This document shows positions 50,231-59,207 of a stretch of DNA of 64,000 nucleotides, in pieces (position 1 is the stretch's first letter; the number at the start of each line of letters is the position of its first letter). The translations under genes were made by a program, and so were the position numbers. Below the pieces are notes generated by a model. It did no database searches. It saw only the letters and a program-made list of their open reading frames with translations, and was not told the DNA's origin. This stretch comes from JACDAN01 sp963834825 (GTDB lineage Bacteria > Actinomycetota > Thermoleophilia > Gaiellales > Gaiellaceae). Where the stretch lies: assembly GCA_963834825.1 (NCBI GenBank), contig CAWICZ010000014.1, forward strand, positions 248,001-312,000. Direction: 5' to 3'.

Positions 50231-51097
50231 ATGGGGTCTTTCGCGGACCGGCTCGCGGAGTCGGTCGACCGGAAGCGAACGCAAGTCGTCGTCGGGCTCG
50301 ACCCGAGGCCTGACCTCATCCCGCTCGAGGTACGGGACGACGTCCCGCGATTCTGCCGCGGGATCATCGACGCGGTGGCTCCCCACGCGGCCGCGGTCAA
50401 GCCGCAGCTCGCGTTCTTCGAGGCGCTCGGGGTCGAGGGGATCGCCGCACTCGAGGAGTTGTGCGGCTACTCGCGGGCCGCCGGTCTCCACGTGATCCTC
50501 GACGGCAAGCGGGGCGACATCGGCTCGACGGCCCGCGCGTATGCAGCTGCGTACCTCGAGCCCCGCGAGGAGGGCGGCGTCGCGCTGGGTGACGCGCTGA
50601 CCGTCAATCCGTACCTCGGGCCCGACTCCGTCGAGCCGTACCTCGCGGCCTGCCGGCGACACGGCACGGGCATCTTCTGCGTCGTCAAGACCTCGAACCC
50701 CGGCGGCGCAGACATTCAAGACCTCGCTCTCTCGGACGGCCGGCCCGTCTGGCAACACGTCGCGCGCCTGGTCGGCGAGTGGGGGGCCGACCTCGTCGGC
50801 GAGCGAGGGCTGTCGAGCGTTGGGGCGGTGATCGGCGCCACTCACCCGCGCGCCGTCGGCGAGGCGCGGCGGCTGCTTCCGCAGTCGCTGCTGCTGCTTC
50901 CTGGGGTCGGAGCCCAGGGCGCCTCGCCGGCCGACGTCGCCCGCGCGTTCACGAGCGGGCCGGCGAGCGCGCTCGTGAACGTCTCGCGCTCGGTGATGTA
51001 CGCCTACCGCCAGGGCGACCAGGCCGATTGGCGGGCCGCGGCAGGAGCGGCGGCCGCGCGCGTGAAATCCGAGGTCTGGGCGGCATCCGGATGGTGA
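50231..51097 (+). CDS. pyrF: orotidine 5'-phosphate decarboxylase (type 2)
   Basis: 288 residues, the longer actinobacterial/archaeal-type form. VVVGLDPRPDLIPLEV, AVKPQLAFFEALG, the catalytic VILDGKRGDIGSTA (Lys93), DALTVNPYLGPDS, GIFCVVKTSNPGG, GAVIGATHPRAV and LLPGVGAQGASPADV match the family. Makes UMP. Follows HU but has its own 46-bp upstream region; its stop overlaps the LysM gene by 7 nt. Confidence 0.94.
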   Translation: MGSFADRLAESVDRKRTQVVVGLDPRPDLIPLEVRDDVPRFCRGIIDAVAPHAAAVKPQLAFFEALGVEGIAALEELCGYSRAAGLHVILDGKRGDIGSTARAYAAAYLEPREEGGVALGDALTVNPYLGPDSVEPYLAACRRHGTGIFCVVKTSNPGGADIQDLALSDGRPVWQHVARLVGEWGADLVGERGLSSVGAVIGATHPRAVGEARRLLPQSLLLLPGVGAQGASPADVARAFTSGPASALVNVSRSVMYAYRQGDQADWRAAAGAAAARVKSEVWAASGW

Positions 51098-51420
51098 CGA
51101 TCCCGTACTGGCTGATTCGCTTCGGCCTTCCGGCCGGCTTCTTGCTGCTCGCCACCGTGGCGATCCTGCTCGCGCATCAAGCGATCCACGCCGAGGACGC
51201 GTCGCCGGCTCTGCGTCCGACGTCTCAGCCGCCGGCGCGGGTCGCCGCGCAGCGGCCGCAACCGCGCAGCCCGCGGAGCTCCGGCTACGCGGTGCGCAGC
51301 GGCGACACGCTGGGGACGATCGCCGAGCGCTTCGGCACCACGGTCGACGAGCTGCTTGCCCTCAACCCCGGGATCGACCCGCACGCCCTCCGCGTCGGGC
51401 AATCGCTGCGGGTCGAGTAG
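51091..51420 (+). CDS. LysM-domain protein, membrane-anchored
   Basis: 109 residues: N-terminal anchor WLIRFGLPAGFLLLATVAILLA, a Pro/Arg-rich linker, and a C-terminal LysM motif YAVRSGDTLGTIAERFGTTVDELLALNPGIDPHALRVGQSLRV. Binds peptidoglycan GlcNAc residues. ATG 51091 overlaps the pyrF end by 7 nt. Next gene is a D,D-carboxypeptidase, giving a cell-wall pair. Confidence 0.8.
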   Translation: MVTIPYWLIRFGLPAGFLLLATVAILLAHQAIHAEDASPALRPTSQPPARVAAQRPQPRSPRSSGYAVRSGDTLGTIAERFGTTVDELLALNPGIDPHALRVGQSLRVE

Positions 51421-51446
51421 CCGGGTCGCGCTAGCCTGTTGCCCCG

Positions 51447-52565
51447 GTGAAGGCCCGGCTCCTCGTCGCGTTCGCTGCTCTCGCGCTCTGTGCGCCAGCT
51501 GCGGCCTCGACTCCGGCCGTGGACGCGCGCGCCTACCTGGTCATGAATGCGGCGACCGGCGAGGTACTGCTCGCGCACGGGGCGCACGACCGGCTGCCGA
51601 TGGCGAGCATCACGAAGCTGATGACCGCGCTGCTGACTGTCGAGCGGACGAAGCCGGGCGAGGTCGTCGTCGTCGACCCCGACGCCGTCGGCGTGACGGG
51701 CTCGACGATCCGTCTCCGAGCAGGCGAGCGGCTGACGGTGCGCGATCTCCTCGCGGCGGCGCTGATCCAGAGCGCCAACGATTCGGCAGACGCACTCGCC
51801 GAGTACGTCGGCGACGGGGACGGAGAGCGCTTCGTCGACTTGATGAACCAGCGGGCGCAGGCACTCGGGCTCCGCGAGACGCAGTTCGTCAGGCCGGACG
51901 GGCTCGACGTCGCGGGTCACTACTCGAGTGCGTGGGACGTGACGCGCCTCGGCCTGGCCGCGATGCGCGAGCCGCTGATCCGGCAGCTCGTCCGGACGGA
52001 GAGCGCCTCGATCGCCGGCGGGCGCACGCTGAACACGTGGAACGACCTGCTCGGCCAGTTCCCCGGCGTCTTCGGCGTCAAGACCGGCCACACCAGCGCG
52101 GCCGGCTGGAACCAGGTCGCCGCGGCCCGCGGAAACGGCGTGTCGATCTACGCGACGATTCTCGGCAGTCCGTCACGGTCGGTACGGAACGCCGATCTCG
52201 AGGAGCTGCTCGCGTGGGGCATGTCGCGCTACGCGCGCGCGAGCCTCGCGCCGCCGGACCGCGTCTACGGCCGCGTTCCCGTCACCTACGGCGAGGAGGC
52301 AGTCCCGGTCGTCGCGGCGAGGCCCCTGCGCCGCGCCGTTCGCATCGGCCGTCCCCTCGAGCAGCGTGTCGTGCTGGCGAGCCGAGCGGACCTGCCCATC
52401 CACCGGGGAGACATGCTCGGTGACCTGAGCGTGTACGACCGCGGCCGGCTGATCGGGCGGACACCGCTCGTGGCCGCCGAAGATCGCGACGAGCCGACCG
52501 CCGTCGACCGCGTCGGGTGGTACGCAGGCCGCACCCTGGACCACATCGGAGGCTGGTTCTCCTGA
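51447..52565 (+). CDS. D-alanyl-D-alanine carboxypeptidase (S11)
   Basis: 372 residues. Signal peptide MKARLLVAFAALALCAPAAA; the three penicillin-binding motifs are SITK (54-57), SAN (109-111) and KTG (212-214). N-terminal catalytic domain then an about 110-residue C-terminal domain (RPLRRAVRIGRPLEQRVVLA) of the PBP5 type. Trims peptidoglycan pentapeptides outside the membrane. GTG start with TAGCCT 9 nt upstream. Confidence 0.92.
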   Translation: MKARLLVAFAALALCAPAAASTPAVDARAYLVMNAATGEVLLAHGAHDRLPMASITKLMTALLTVERTKPGEVVVVDPDAVGVTGSTIRLRAGERLTVRDLLAAALIQSANDSADALAEYVGDGDGERFVDLMNQRAQALGLRETQFVRPDGLDVAGHYSSAWDVTRLGLAAMREPLIRQLVRTESASIAGGRTLNTWNDLLGQFPGVFGVKTGHTSAAGWNQVAAARGNGVSIYATILGSPSRSVRNADLEELLAWGMSRYARASLAPPDRVYGRVPVTYGEEAVPVVAARPLRRAVRIGRPLEQRVVLASRADLPIHRGDMLGDLSVYDRGRLIGRTPLVAAEDRDEPTAVDRVGWYAGRTLDHIGGWFS

Positions 52566-53521
52566 TCGTCACCGTGACGATGAACGCCGCACTCGACCGG
52601 ACGCTGACGGTGCCGAACTTCCAGCCCGGCCAGCGCCACCGAGCGAGCGGCTGGCTGATGCTGGCCGGCGGGAAGGGCATCAACATCGCCCGGGCACTCA
52701 AGCGGCTCGACGTGCCCGTCGTGGCGACGGGTCTCGCGGGAGGACGGACGGGCACCGCGATCGTCTCCGAGCTGACCCGTGAGGGCATCCTCAACGACTT
52801 CGTCCAGATTTCCGATGAGTCGCGGACGTCGACGGCGGTCGTCGACTCGACGGGCGGCAGCTACACGGAGATCAACGAGTGGGGCCCGCATGTCGAGCCG
52901 CATGAGCTCGACATACTCATGGAGAAGCTTCGCTACCTGACGCGCGGCGCCGACGCCGTCGTCTTCGCCGGCTCGCTGCCGCGCGGGGTGGACGAGGACT
53001 TCTACGCCGAGGCGATCCGCGAGCTCAACCGCCGAGGCGTCCAGACGATGCTGGACGCCGAGGGAGAGCCGCTCCGCCTCGGCGCCGACGTGGAACCGTT
53101 CCTCGTCTCGCCGAACGAGCGCGAGGCGGAGTTGCTCGTAGGACAGGAGTTCCACGACAGCCACGACTTCGCCCAGGCGCTCAACCACATCGCGGACCTG
53201 GGCCCACGGAACGTCCTGATCACGATCACCTCGGGCTGCTACGCGCTGCTCCGGGAGGACCGCGACGAGCTGCGCTACTACGCGTCGGTTCCGCTGATCG
53301 AGCCGGTCTCGCCGGTCGGGTCCGGCGACGTGCTCCTGGCGGGCTTCGTCTCGGCGCGCTACGAGGGCCGCTCGTCCGAAGAGTCGCTCCGGCGGGCGGT
53401 TGCCGCCGGCGCCGCGGCCGTCCAGGAGGTCGGCGCGGGCCGCTTCGAGCCGCGCGAGATCGCGCGCCTGGAGGACGGCGTACAGATCGAGAGCTTGGAC
53501 GGGGTCGCGTCCGAGCTCTGA
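52562..53521 (+). CDS. 1-phosphofructokinase-family hexose kinase (PfkB)
   Basis: 319 residues. IVTVTMNAALDRTLTVPNFQPG is the expected N-terminus; other PfkB markers are LMLAGGKGINIARALKRLD, VFAGSLPRGVDEDFYAEA, LVSPNEREAELLVGQ and PVGSGDVLLAGFVSARYEG with the catalytic Asp. The family start corresponds to CTG 52562, which overlaps the previous stop as CTGA and has GGAGG 8 nt upstream; an in-frame GTG at 52517 adds 15 unlikely residues. Phosphorylates fructose-1-phosphate, tagatose-6-phosphate or a related sugar phosphate. Confidence 0.85.
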   Translation: MIVTVTMNAALDRTLTVPNFQPGQRHRASGWLMLAGGKGINIARALKRLDVPVVATGLAGGRTGTAIVSELTREGILNDFVQISDESRTSTAVVDSTGGSYTEINEWGPHVEPHELDILMEKLRYLTRGADAVVFAGSLPRGVDEDFYAEAIRELNRRGVQTMLDAEGEPLRLGADVEPFLVSPNEREAELLVGQEFHDSHDFAQALNHIADLGPRNVLITITSGCYALLREDRDELRYYASVPLIEPVSPVGSGDVLLAGFVSARYEGRSSEESLRRAVAAGAAAVQEVGAGRFEPREIARLEDGVQIESLDGVASEL

Positions 53522-53531
53522 GCTAGGATCA

Positions 53532-53600
53532 CCTCTCGATTGAGAGGGAGTGACACAAACGGTCTTTCCGGCCCAGGCGATCCGAAGGGAGCCTGGGCCG
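53532..53600 (+). promoter_or_regulatory. two hairpins upstream of guaB3 (terminator or leader)
   Basis: CCTCTC-gatt-GAGAGG (53532-53547) and CGGCCCAGGC-n12-GCCTGGGCCG (53569-53600, perfect 10-bp stem) followed by CTTTGCATT and then AGGAGGGG. The second could end the kinase transcript or control guaB3 by attenuation. Confidence 0.45.
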
Positions 53601-53619
53601 CTTTGCATTAGGAGGGGCG

Positions 53620-54777
53620 ATGGAGATCGACATCGGAAGGGGCAAGAAGGCCCGCCAGGCCTACGGTTTCGACGACATCGCGATCGTGCCGAGCCGGCGG
53701 ACACGCGATCCTCAGGATGTCGACATCGGCTGGAAGCTCGGCCCGCACCTGCTCGAGCTTCCGCTCCTGGGCTCCGCCATGGACGGCGTCATCTCGCCGG
53801 CCACCGCGGTGAAGCTGGGCGAGCTCGGCGGCATCGGCGTCCTCAACCTCGAAGGCATCTTTACGAGGTACGAGAACGCCGAGGCCCAGCTCGAGAAGAT
53901 CGCGAAGCTTTCGAAGGCGAAGGCCACGGCGGCGATGCAGGAGATCTACGCGCAGCCGATCGAGCCGAAGCTGATCGCCCAGCGAATCGAAGAGGTCAAG
54001 GCGAAGCGCGTCCTGGCGGTCGGCGCCCTGACGCCGCAGCGCGTCCGCGACCACTACGAGATCGCGCTCGCCGCCGGCCTCGACATCCTCGTCATCCAGG
54101 GAACGGTCGTCTCAGCCGAACATGTCTCCTCCAACGGCCAGACGCTGAACCTGAAGGAGTTCATCGCCTCGCTGCCGATCCCGGCCATCGTCGGCGGCTG
54201 CGCCTCCTACCAGACGGCGCTCCACCTGATGAGGACCGGCGCAGCCGCGGTGCTCGTCGGCGTCGGTCCGGGGGCGGCGTGCACGACCCGCGGCGTGCTC
54301 GGTGTCGGCGTCCCGCAGGCGACGGCGATCTCTGATGCCAGCGCGGCGCGCGTCCAGCACCTGCTCGAGACGGGCACGTACGTGAACGTGATCGCCGACG
54401 GCGGCATGCGCACCGGCGGCGACATCGCGAAGGCGATCGCCTGCGGTGCCGACGCGGTGATGATCGGATCGCCGCTCGCCCGAGCGAAGGAGGCGCCGGG
54501 GCGCGGCTTCCACTGGGGGATGGCGACGTTCCATCCGACGCTGCCGCGAGGAGCGCGGATCGAGACCGAGCAGGTGGCGACGCTCGAGGAGATCGTGATC
54601 GGCCCGGCGCACGAGAACGACGGCACGCTCAACCTGATGGGAGCCCTCCGGACGGCGATGGCGACGTGCGGCTACGAGTCGATCCACGACTTCCAGAAGG
54701 CCGAGATCATGCTGGCGCCGGCCGTGAAGACCGAGGGCAAGGCACTTCAGCAGGCGCAACGCGTCGGGATGGGCTAG
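53620..54777 (+). CDS. guaB3: GuaB3-family IMP dehydrogenase-related protein
   Basis: 385 residues, a TIM barrel without CBS domains. YGFDDIAIVPSRRTRDPQDVD and LPLLGSAMDGVISPATA at the start, GVGPGAACTTRGVLGVGVPQATAI with the catalytic Cys221, and VIADGGMRTGGDIAKAIACGADAVMIG. This is the actinobacterial/cyanobacterial GuaB3 group rather than canonical GuaB. ATG 53620 follows AGGAGGGGCG. Its guaA neighbour supports a role at the IMP-XMP-GMP branch. Confidence 0.9.
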   Translation: MEIDIGRGKKARQAYGFDDIAIVPSRRTRDPQDVDIGWKLGPHLLELPLLGSAMDGVISPATAVKLGELGGIGVLNLEGIFTRYENAEAQLEKIAKLSKAKATAAMQEIYAQPIEPKLIAQRIEEVKAKRVLAVGALTPQRVRDHYEIALAAGLDILVIQGTVVSAEHVSSNGQTLNLKEFIASLPIPAIVGGCASYQTALHLMRTGAAAVLVGVGPGAACTTRGVLGVGVPQATAISDASAARVQHLLETGTYVNVIADGGMRTGGDIAKAIACGADAVMIGSPLARAKEAPGRGFHWGMATFHPTLPRGARIETEQVATLEEIVIGPAHENDGTLNLMGALRTAMATCGYESIHDFQKAEIMLAPAVKTEGKALQQAQRVGMG

Positions 54778-54783
54778 GCGACT

Positions 54784-56358
54784 ATGGCCGAGGTTCTGCC
54801 CTTCGAGCGGTCCGAAGAGCAGGCTGAGGACCGGCCGGTTCTCGTCGTCGACCTCGGCGGGCAGTACTCGCAGCTGATCGCGCGGCGGGTCCGGGAGTGC
54901 CGCGTCTACTCCGAGCTGGTCTCGCACCGGACGCCGGCGCAGGCGCTCAGGGCGCGGAACCCGCGCGCGATCGTGCTCAGCGGCGGCCCCGCCTCGGTCT
55001 ACGCGGACGACGCTCCCGAGGTCGATCCCGGTCTGTGGGAGCTCGGCGTCCCGACGCTCGGCATCTGCTACGGGATGCAGCTCATGGCGCGCGACCTCGG
55101 CGGGCGGGTCGAGCGCACCGGCGCCTCCGAGTTCGGGCGCACGGAGCTCCATGCCGAGGGCGGCGCGCTCTTCGAACAGACGCCCGACGACCAGGTCGTC
55201 TGGATGAGTCACCGGGACTCGGTGACGGCGCCGCCCGAGGGCGCGCGGGTCACAGGCGGGTCGGCGTCGACGCCGATCGCCGCCTTCGAGGCGCCCGAGC
55301 GCGGCCTCTACGGCGTCCAGTTCCATCCGGAGGTCGTGCACACGCCCCACGGCAACGAGGTGTTGAAGAACTTCCTCTACGGCGTCGCGGGCGCTCCGCC
55401 GACGTGGACGGCCGCCGCGGTGATCGAGGAGCAGGTCGAACGGATCCGCGCTCAGGTCGGCACGGAGCGCGTGCTCTGCGCCCTCTCTGGCGGTGTCGAC
55501 TCCGCGGTCGCCGCGCTGCTCGTGCACAAGGCGATCGGCGACCGGCTGACGTGCGTCTTCGTCGACCACGGCCTGCTGCGAAAGGACGAAGCGGAGCAAG
55601 TCGTCGAGACCTTCCAGGGTCACTTCCAGGTGCCGCTCGTCCATGTCGACGCCGAGGAGCGGTTCCTCGCCCGCCTGGAGGGGATCGAGGAGCCCGAGGA
55701 GAAGCGCAGGCGGGTCGGCGAGGAGTTCATCCGCGTCTTCGAGGAGGAGGCGACGAGGCTCGGCAGGATCCGCTACCTCGTCCAGGGGACGCTCTACTCG
55801 GACGTGATCGAGTCTGGCGGGACTGAGGGCGTCGCCGCAACGATCAAGTCCCACCACAACGTCGCCGGCTTGCCGGAAGACGTCGACTTCGAGCTCGTCG
55901 AGCCGCTGCGGATGCTGTTCAAGGACGAGGTTCGGCGGGTCGGCGAAGAGCTCGGGCTCCCGGAGCGGATGGTCTGGCGCCAGCCGTTCCCCGGCCCGGG
56001 GCTCGCGATCAGGATCATCGGCGCGGTCACGCGCGAGCGGCTCGAGATCCTCAGGGAAGCCGACTCGATCCTCCAGGAGGAGGTGCGCCGCGCCGGCCTC
56101 TACCGCGAGCTCTGGCAGTCGTTCGCCGTCCTCCCTGCGATCCGCTCCGTCGGCGTTCAGGGCGACGAGCGCACGTATGCCTACCCGATCGTCATCCGGG
56201 CGGTCACGTCCGAGGACGCGATGACCGCGGACTGGGCCCGCCTCCCGTACGACCTGCTGGAGACGATCTCCAGCCGGGTCATCAACGAGATCCCGGGCGT
56301 GAACCGCGTCGCCCTCGACATCTCGTCGAAGCCGCCTTCCACCATTGAGTGGGAGTAA
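54784..56358 (+). CDS. guaA: GMP synthase (glutamine-hydrolysing)
   Basis: 524 residues. Class I glutamine amidotransferase domain (VVDLGGQYSQLIARRVRE; Cys95 in LGICYGMQL; YGVQFHPEVVHT), ATP-pyrophosphatase domain (CALSGGVDSAVAALL) and the C-terminal dimerisation domain (VWRQPFPGPGLAIRIIG, SSKPPSTIEWE). Converts XMP to GMP. 6-nt spacing after guaB3, same operon. Confidence 0.96.
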   Translation: MAEVLPFERSEEQAEDRPVLVVDLGGQYSQLIARRVRECRVYSELVSHRTPAQALRARNPRAIVLSGGPASVYADDAPEVDPGLWELGVPTLGICYGMQLMARDLGGRVERTGASEFGRTELHAEGGALFEQTPDDQVVWMSHRDSVTAPPEGARVTGGSASTPIAAFEAPERGLYGVQFHPEVVHTPHGNEVLKNFLYGVAGAPPTWTAAAVIEEQVERIRAQVGTERVLCALSGGVDSAVAALLVHKAIGDRLTCVFVDHGLLRKDEAEQVVETFQGHFQVPLVHVDAEERFLARLEGIEEPEEKRRRVGEEFIRVFEEEATRLGRIRYLVQGTLYSDVIESGGTEGVAATIKSHHNVAGLPEDVDFELVEPLRMLFKDEVRRVGEELGLPERMVWRQPFPGPGLAIRIIGAVTRERLEILREADSILQEEVRRAGLYRELWQSFAVLPAIRSVGVQGDERTYAYPIVIRAVTSEDAMTADWARLPYDLLETISSRVINEIPGVNRVALDISSKPPSTIEWE

Positions 56359-56367
56359 CGGCCGTCG

Positions 56368-56373
56368 TATGAT
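56368..56373 (+). promoter_or_regulatory. -10-like box, leaderless configuration
   Basis: TATGAT, 8 nt before ATG 56382. Confidence 0.45.
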
Positions 56374-56381
56374 CGACGGCG

Positions 56382-56783
56382 ATGAGCCGCACCGTTCGCT
56401 CACCTGACGGGCGCAACTGGCAACTCGACCGCGTTCGGCACGAGTCGGGGCTCTCGGCGACCAGGAAGGAGCCCTTCTTCTGGGCCAGCGCCGTCGTAAC
56501 AGTGATTCTGATCGCGTTCAGCGTCTGGGTGATCGTCGCGCTCGACAGCACGTGGATCCGACTGATCGCCGTCATTCTTCTGGTCATCTGGCTGATCGAG
56601 CGCGGATTGAACTTCGCCAGGCCGAATCTCCGTGCGCACACCGACGGCCCTCCGGCTGAGACGCTCACATGGCGAACGACTCATCGGTACGGGCTGAGCA
56701 AGATCGAGGACCGGATCGCCGCGCAGATCGAGAGCGGGCGGCTCGAGGGAGAGCCACCGGGCGCGGTCCTGATCGGCATCTGA
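56382..56783 (+). CDS. hypothetical membrane protein
   Basis: 133 residues: basic N-terminus (SRTVRSPDGRNWQLDRVRH), two helices (FFWASAVVTVILIAFSVWVIVAL, RLIAVILLVIWLIERGLNF) and a soluble C-terminus (LTWRTTHRYGLSKIEDRIAA). Probably a helical hairpin with both ends in the cytoplasm. No family recognised. Convergent with the PLD-like gene. Confidence 0.65.
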   Translation: MSRTVRSPDGRNWQLDRVRHESGLSATRKEPFFWASAVVTVILIAFSVWVIVALDSTWIRLIAVILLVIWLIERGLNFARPNLRAHTDGPPAETLTWRTTHRYGLSKIEDRIAAQIESGRLEGEPPGAVLIGI

Positions 56784-56792
56784 GCCTCGCAG

Positions 56793-57845
56793 CTACCGCC
56801 GTGGCGTGTAGCGCGGGTAGAGCCGGCGCACATGGTCGACGAAGCCGGCCAGTCGCTCTGCGAGCTCCGGATCGGTCACCTCGAGGACGTTCTCGGCGTT
56901 CAGCTCGCCCGAGCGCGAGAGGTTGAAGCTGCCGAGGAAGACCGTGTCGTCGGCGACAGTCAGCTTCGCGTGCATGAAGTCGTGCACGCTGCCAGCTGCC
57001 TCCCATGGGTGCGAGGGCTTGGCCGAGAACGGCGCGGCCAGCACGCGCTGGAGCAGCGGCAGCTTCCAGACGATGTTGCCGTTCAGGCCCCACTGGTAGA
57101 TGACGCCGTCGATCTGAGGACGGTCGACGCAGCCGGCGACGTCGACGCGGCCCTCGGAGATCACCTGTGAGAGCGAGGCGAGGATCGGAGCGGCCGTGAT
57201 CACGGGCGAGGCGATCCGCACTCGGCGTCGCGCTTTCGCGATCGCCTTTCCGATCCGATGCGAGAGGCCCTCGCCGTGCCCCGGTGTGAACCACGTGCGG
57301 ACCTGATGGTCTCCGACCGGGACCGGAGTCGTGTCGACGAACCCGCTCTGCTCGACGATGCCGGTTCCCCAGAGCTGTTCGAAGTCCTTCGTGAAGCGCG
57401 CCGCCAACGCGGGGGACTCCGCCACGGCGACGACGTTCTCCTGCACCGACCACGAGTCATCGGTCCAGTTCATCGACCCGGTCCAGACCGAGGCGCCGTC
57501 GCGTACGACGAACTTGTGGTGCATCAGGTCGGGAACGCCGGCTACCGGGCGAACGGGAACACCGAACGACTCGATGAGGGTGCCGTCGGGCTCCGGCGGG
57601 GGCGGAACCGGAATCGGATTCCGATGATCGAGGTTGTAGATGAAGCGGATGCCGACTCCGCGCGCAGCAGCCTCGCGGATCGCGGTCCCCACGACCGCCG
57701 CCGGCTCGGGGCTGAGGTGGAAGTCGTAGTGCGCGAAGTCGAGCGAGCGTTCGGCAGCGCTGATGAAGTCGGCGACCTGTCGCGCGACCTCGAGCGGCCG
57801 CTGACCGCCCGCGGTGTGAGTGCGAACCTCGAGCACAGGCGGCAT
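56793..57845 (-). CDS. phospholipase D-like protein
   Basis: 350 residues with two HKD motifs: HHKFVVRDGASVWTGSMNWT in the first half and MHAKLTVADDTVFLGSFNLS in the second, each with the His-x-Lys and following Asp/Ser/Asn residues. LDFAHYDFHLSPEPAAVVGTAIREAAARGV is a typical opening. No signal peptide, so probably a cytosolic nuclease or phosphodiesterase rather than a secreted lipase. ATG 57845; divergent from the VOC gene with an 8-bp gap. The in-frame extension to 58292 is antisense to that gene and rejected. Confidence 0.85.
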   Translation of the reverse strand: MPPVLEVRTHTAGGQRPLEVARQVADFISAAERSLDFAHYDFHLSPEPAAVVGTAIREAAARGVGIRFIYNLDHRNPIPVPPPPEPDGTLIESFGVPVRPVAGVPDLMHHKFVVRDGASVWTGSMNWTDDSWSVQENVVAVAESPALAARFTKDFEQLWGTGIVEQSGFVDTTPVPVGDHQVRTWFTPGHGEGLSHRIGKAIAKARRRVRIASPVITAAPILASLSQVISEGRVDVAGCVDRPQIDGVIYQWGLNGNIVWKLPLLQRVLAAPFSAKPSHPWEAAGSVHDFMHAKLTVADDTVFLGSFNLSRSGELNAENVLEVTDPELAERLAGFVDHVRRLYPRYTPRR

Positions 57846-57853
57846 CTTGGTGG

Positions 57854-58243
57854 ATGATTCCCCCGGTGCGCCTCGCCATCGACCACGTTGTTGTCGCAGT
57901 CTCGAACTGGGAGCGTTCGAATGCCTTCTACGGCGACGTTCTCGGTGCGGAGGTGATCGCGCGCGGGCGCGGCTACGCGTACCGCTTCGGCGACCAGCAG
58001 CTGAACGTCCACGGGCCGGGTGTCGAGCCGAGCCCCGTCGCGATCGATCCCGTGCGGCCCGGCAACAGCGACCTCTGCTTCCTCTGGGACGGGCCGATCG
58101 CCGGCGCCGTCGAGCACCTGCGCCGACGCGGGATCGAGGTCGAGGAAGGGCCCATCGAGCGCCCAGGCGTGCGCGGCCTGGGAACGAGCGTGTACTTCCG
58201 GGACCCCGACGGCAGCCTGCTCGAGCTGATCTCCTACGTGTGA
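57854..58243 (+). CDS. VOC (glyoxalase/dioxygenase-fold) protein
   Basis: 129 residues from ATG 57854 (125 from the in-frame GTG at 57866, where MRLAIDHVVVAV is the usual family start). IDHVVVAVSNWERSNAFYGDVLGAEVIARG and GLGTSVYFRDPDGSLLELISY carry the fold's metal-ligand positions (His near the start and Glu in SLLELI). Metal-dependent lyase, isomerase or dioxygenase; substrate unknown. GTGA overlap with the UDG gene. Confidence 0.82.
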   Translation: MIPPVRLAIDHVVVAVSNWERSNAFYGDVLGAEVIARGRGYAYRFGDQQLNVHGPGVEPSPVAIDPVRPGNSDLCFLWDGPIAGAVEHLRRRGIEVEEGPIERPGVRGLGTSVYFRDPDGSLLELISYV

Positions 58244-58764
58244 CCGGGTTCGTGGAGGCGTTGGCGCGGGCGCGCATCGGCGAGACGTTCAACCAGTACG
58301 AGGGCTCGGAGCTTCGCCGCGAGCGCCTCGCCGCATACCTCGAGCGCCGCGGCGGCGCGCGCTACCTCCTCGTCGGCGAAGCGGCCGGGTACCGCGGCGC
58401 GCGCGTCAGCGGCCTTCCCTTCACCTCCGAACGCCAGCTCTCGGGCAGCGGCCCGGCCGAAGCGACGGCGACGATCGTCCATCGCTCGCTCGCGGAGCTC
58501 GAGCTCGAGAGCGACGTGCTGCTCTGGAACGTCGTCCCCACGCATCCGCACAAGCCCGGCGTTCCGAGCTCAAACCGTCGGCCGACGACCGCCGAAGTAC
58601 GAGAGGCGATGCGCTTCCTCCTGGAGCTCGCAGCGGGCCGCCGCACGGTCGCCGTCGGCCGGCTCGCACATTCGGTCCTCGGCGGCCGCTACGTGCGCCA
58701 TCCCTCGCACGGCGGTTCGGCCGCCTTCCGCGTCGGGCTGTTGCTATCCATCACAGGGAGATGA
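58240..58764 (+). CDS. uracil-DNA glycosylase-like protein
   Basis: 174 residues. YLLVGEAAGYRGARVSGLPFTSERQL is the GxAPGxxG-like active-site loop; DVLLWNVVPTHPHKPGVPSSNRRPTT and the late HPSHGG motif fit the UDG superfamily. Removes uracil or related lesions from DNA, though the subfamily is unclear. GTG 58240 overlaps the VOC stop; its own stop overlaps the next gene (ATGA). Confidence 0.75.
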   Translation: MTGFVEALARARIGETFNQYEGSELRRERLAAYLERRGGARYLLVGEAAGYRGARVSGLPFTSERQLSGSGPAEATATIVHRSLAELELESDVLLWNVVPTHPHKPGVPSSNRRPTTAEVREAMRFLLELAAGRRTVAVGRLAHSVLGGRYVRHPSHGGSAAFRVGLLLSITGR

Positions 58765-59207
58765 CCAGGATCCTCATCGCCGCAGCTGCGGTCGTCGTCG
58801 CCGTCATCGGCCTGTTCCTCGTCTTCCGCCCGGGCGACGACGGCGGCTCGGCCTCGAGCGGCACCACGGCTACGACGACGCAGTCGACGAGCCCGACGAC
58901 GACTCTGCCGCCACCTCCTCCACCGCCTCCGCAACCGCCGCCGCCCGCGCAGGTCCGCATCACCGTCAGTCAGGGACAGCCGGTGGGTGGCGTTCGCCGC
59001 GTCACCGTCTCGAAGGATCGCCGGGTCGTGCTGACCGTCACCTCGGACGTCGCCGACCACGTCCACCTGCACGGCTACAACATCATGCGGGACGTCGGTC
59101 CAGGGCAGCCGGCGCGGATCGCGTTCCGTGCGACGATCGTCGGGACGGTCGAAGCAGAGCTCGAGGACCGTGGCGTCCCGCTGGCGTCGATCGTGACGCA
59201 GCCGTGA
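58761..59207 (+). CDS. exported cupredoxin-like protein with Pro-rich linker
   Basis: 148 residues. Anchor ILIAAAAVVVAVIGLFLVF, then a Ser/Thr stretch and polyproline linker (TLPPPPPPPPQPPPPAQV, about 47-64), then a beta-rich domain: VRRVTVSKDRRVVLTVTSDV, ADHVHLHGYNIMRDVGPGQP, GTVEAELEDRGVPLA. The HVHLHGY cluster and fold resemble EfeO/cupredoxin-like domains without a copper Cys. Faces the outside. Coupled by ATGA to both neighbours. Confidence 0.65.
   Translation: MTRILIAAAAVVVAVIGLFLVFRPGDDGGSASSGTTATTTQSTSPTTTLPPPPPPPPQPPPPAQVRITVSQGQPVGGVRRVTVSKDRRVVLTVTSDVADHVHLHGYNIMRDVGPGQPARIAFRATIVGTVEAELEDRGVPLASIVTQP

Noticed and set aside
54112..56403. 763-codon open frame antisense to guaA and the end of guaB3
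   Set aside because: Arg/Asp/Leu-rich composition, no domain, and both sense genes are unmistakable.
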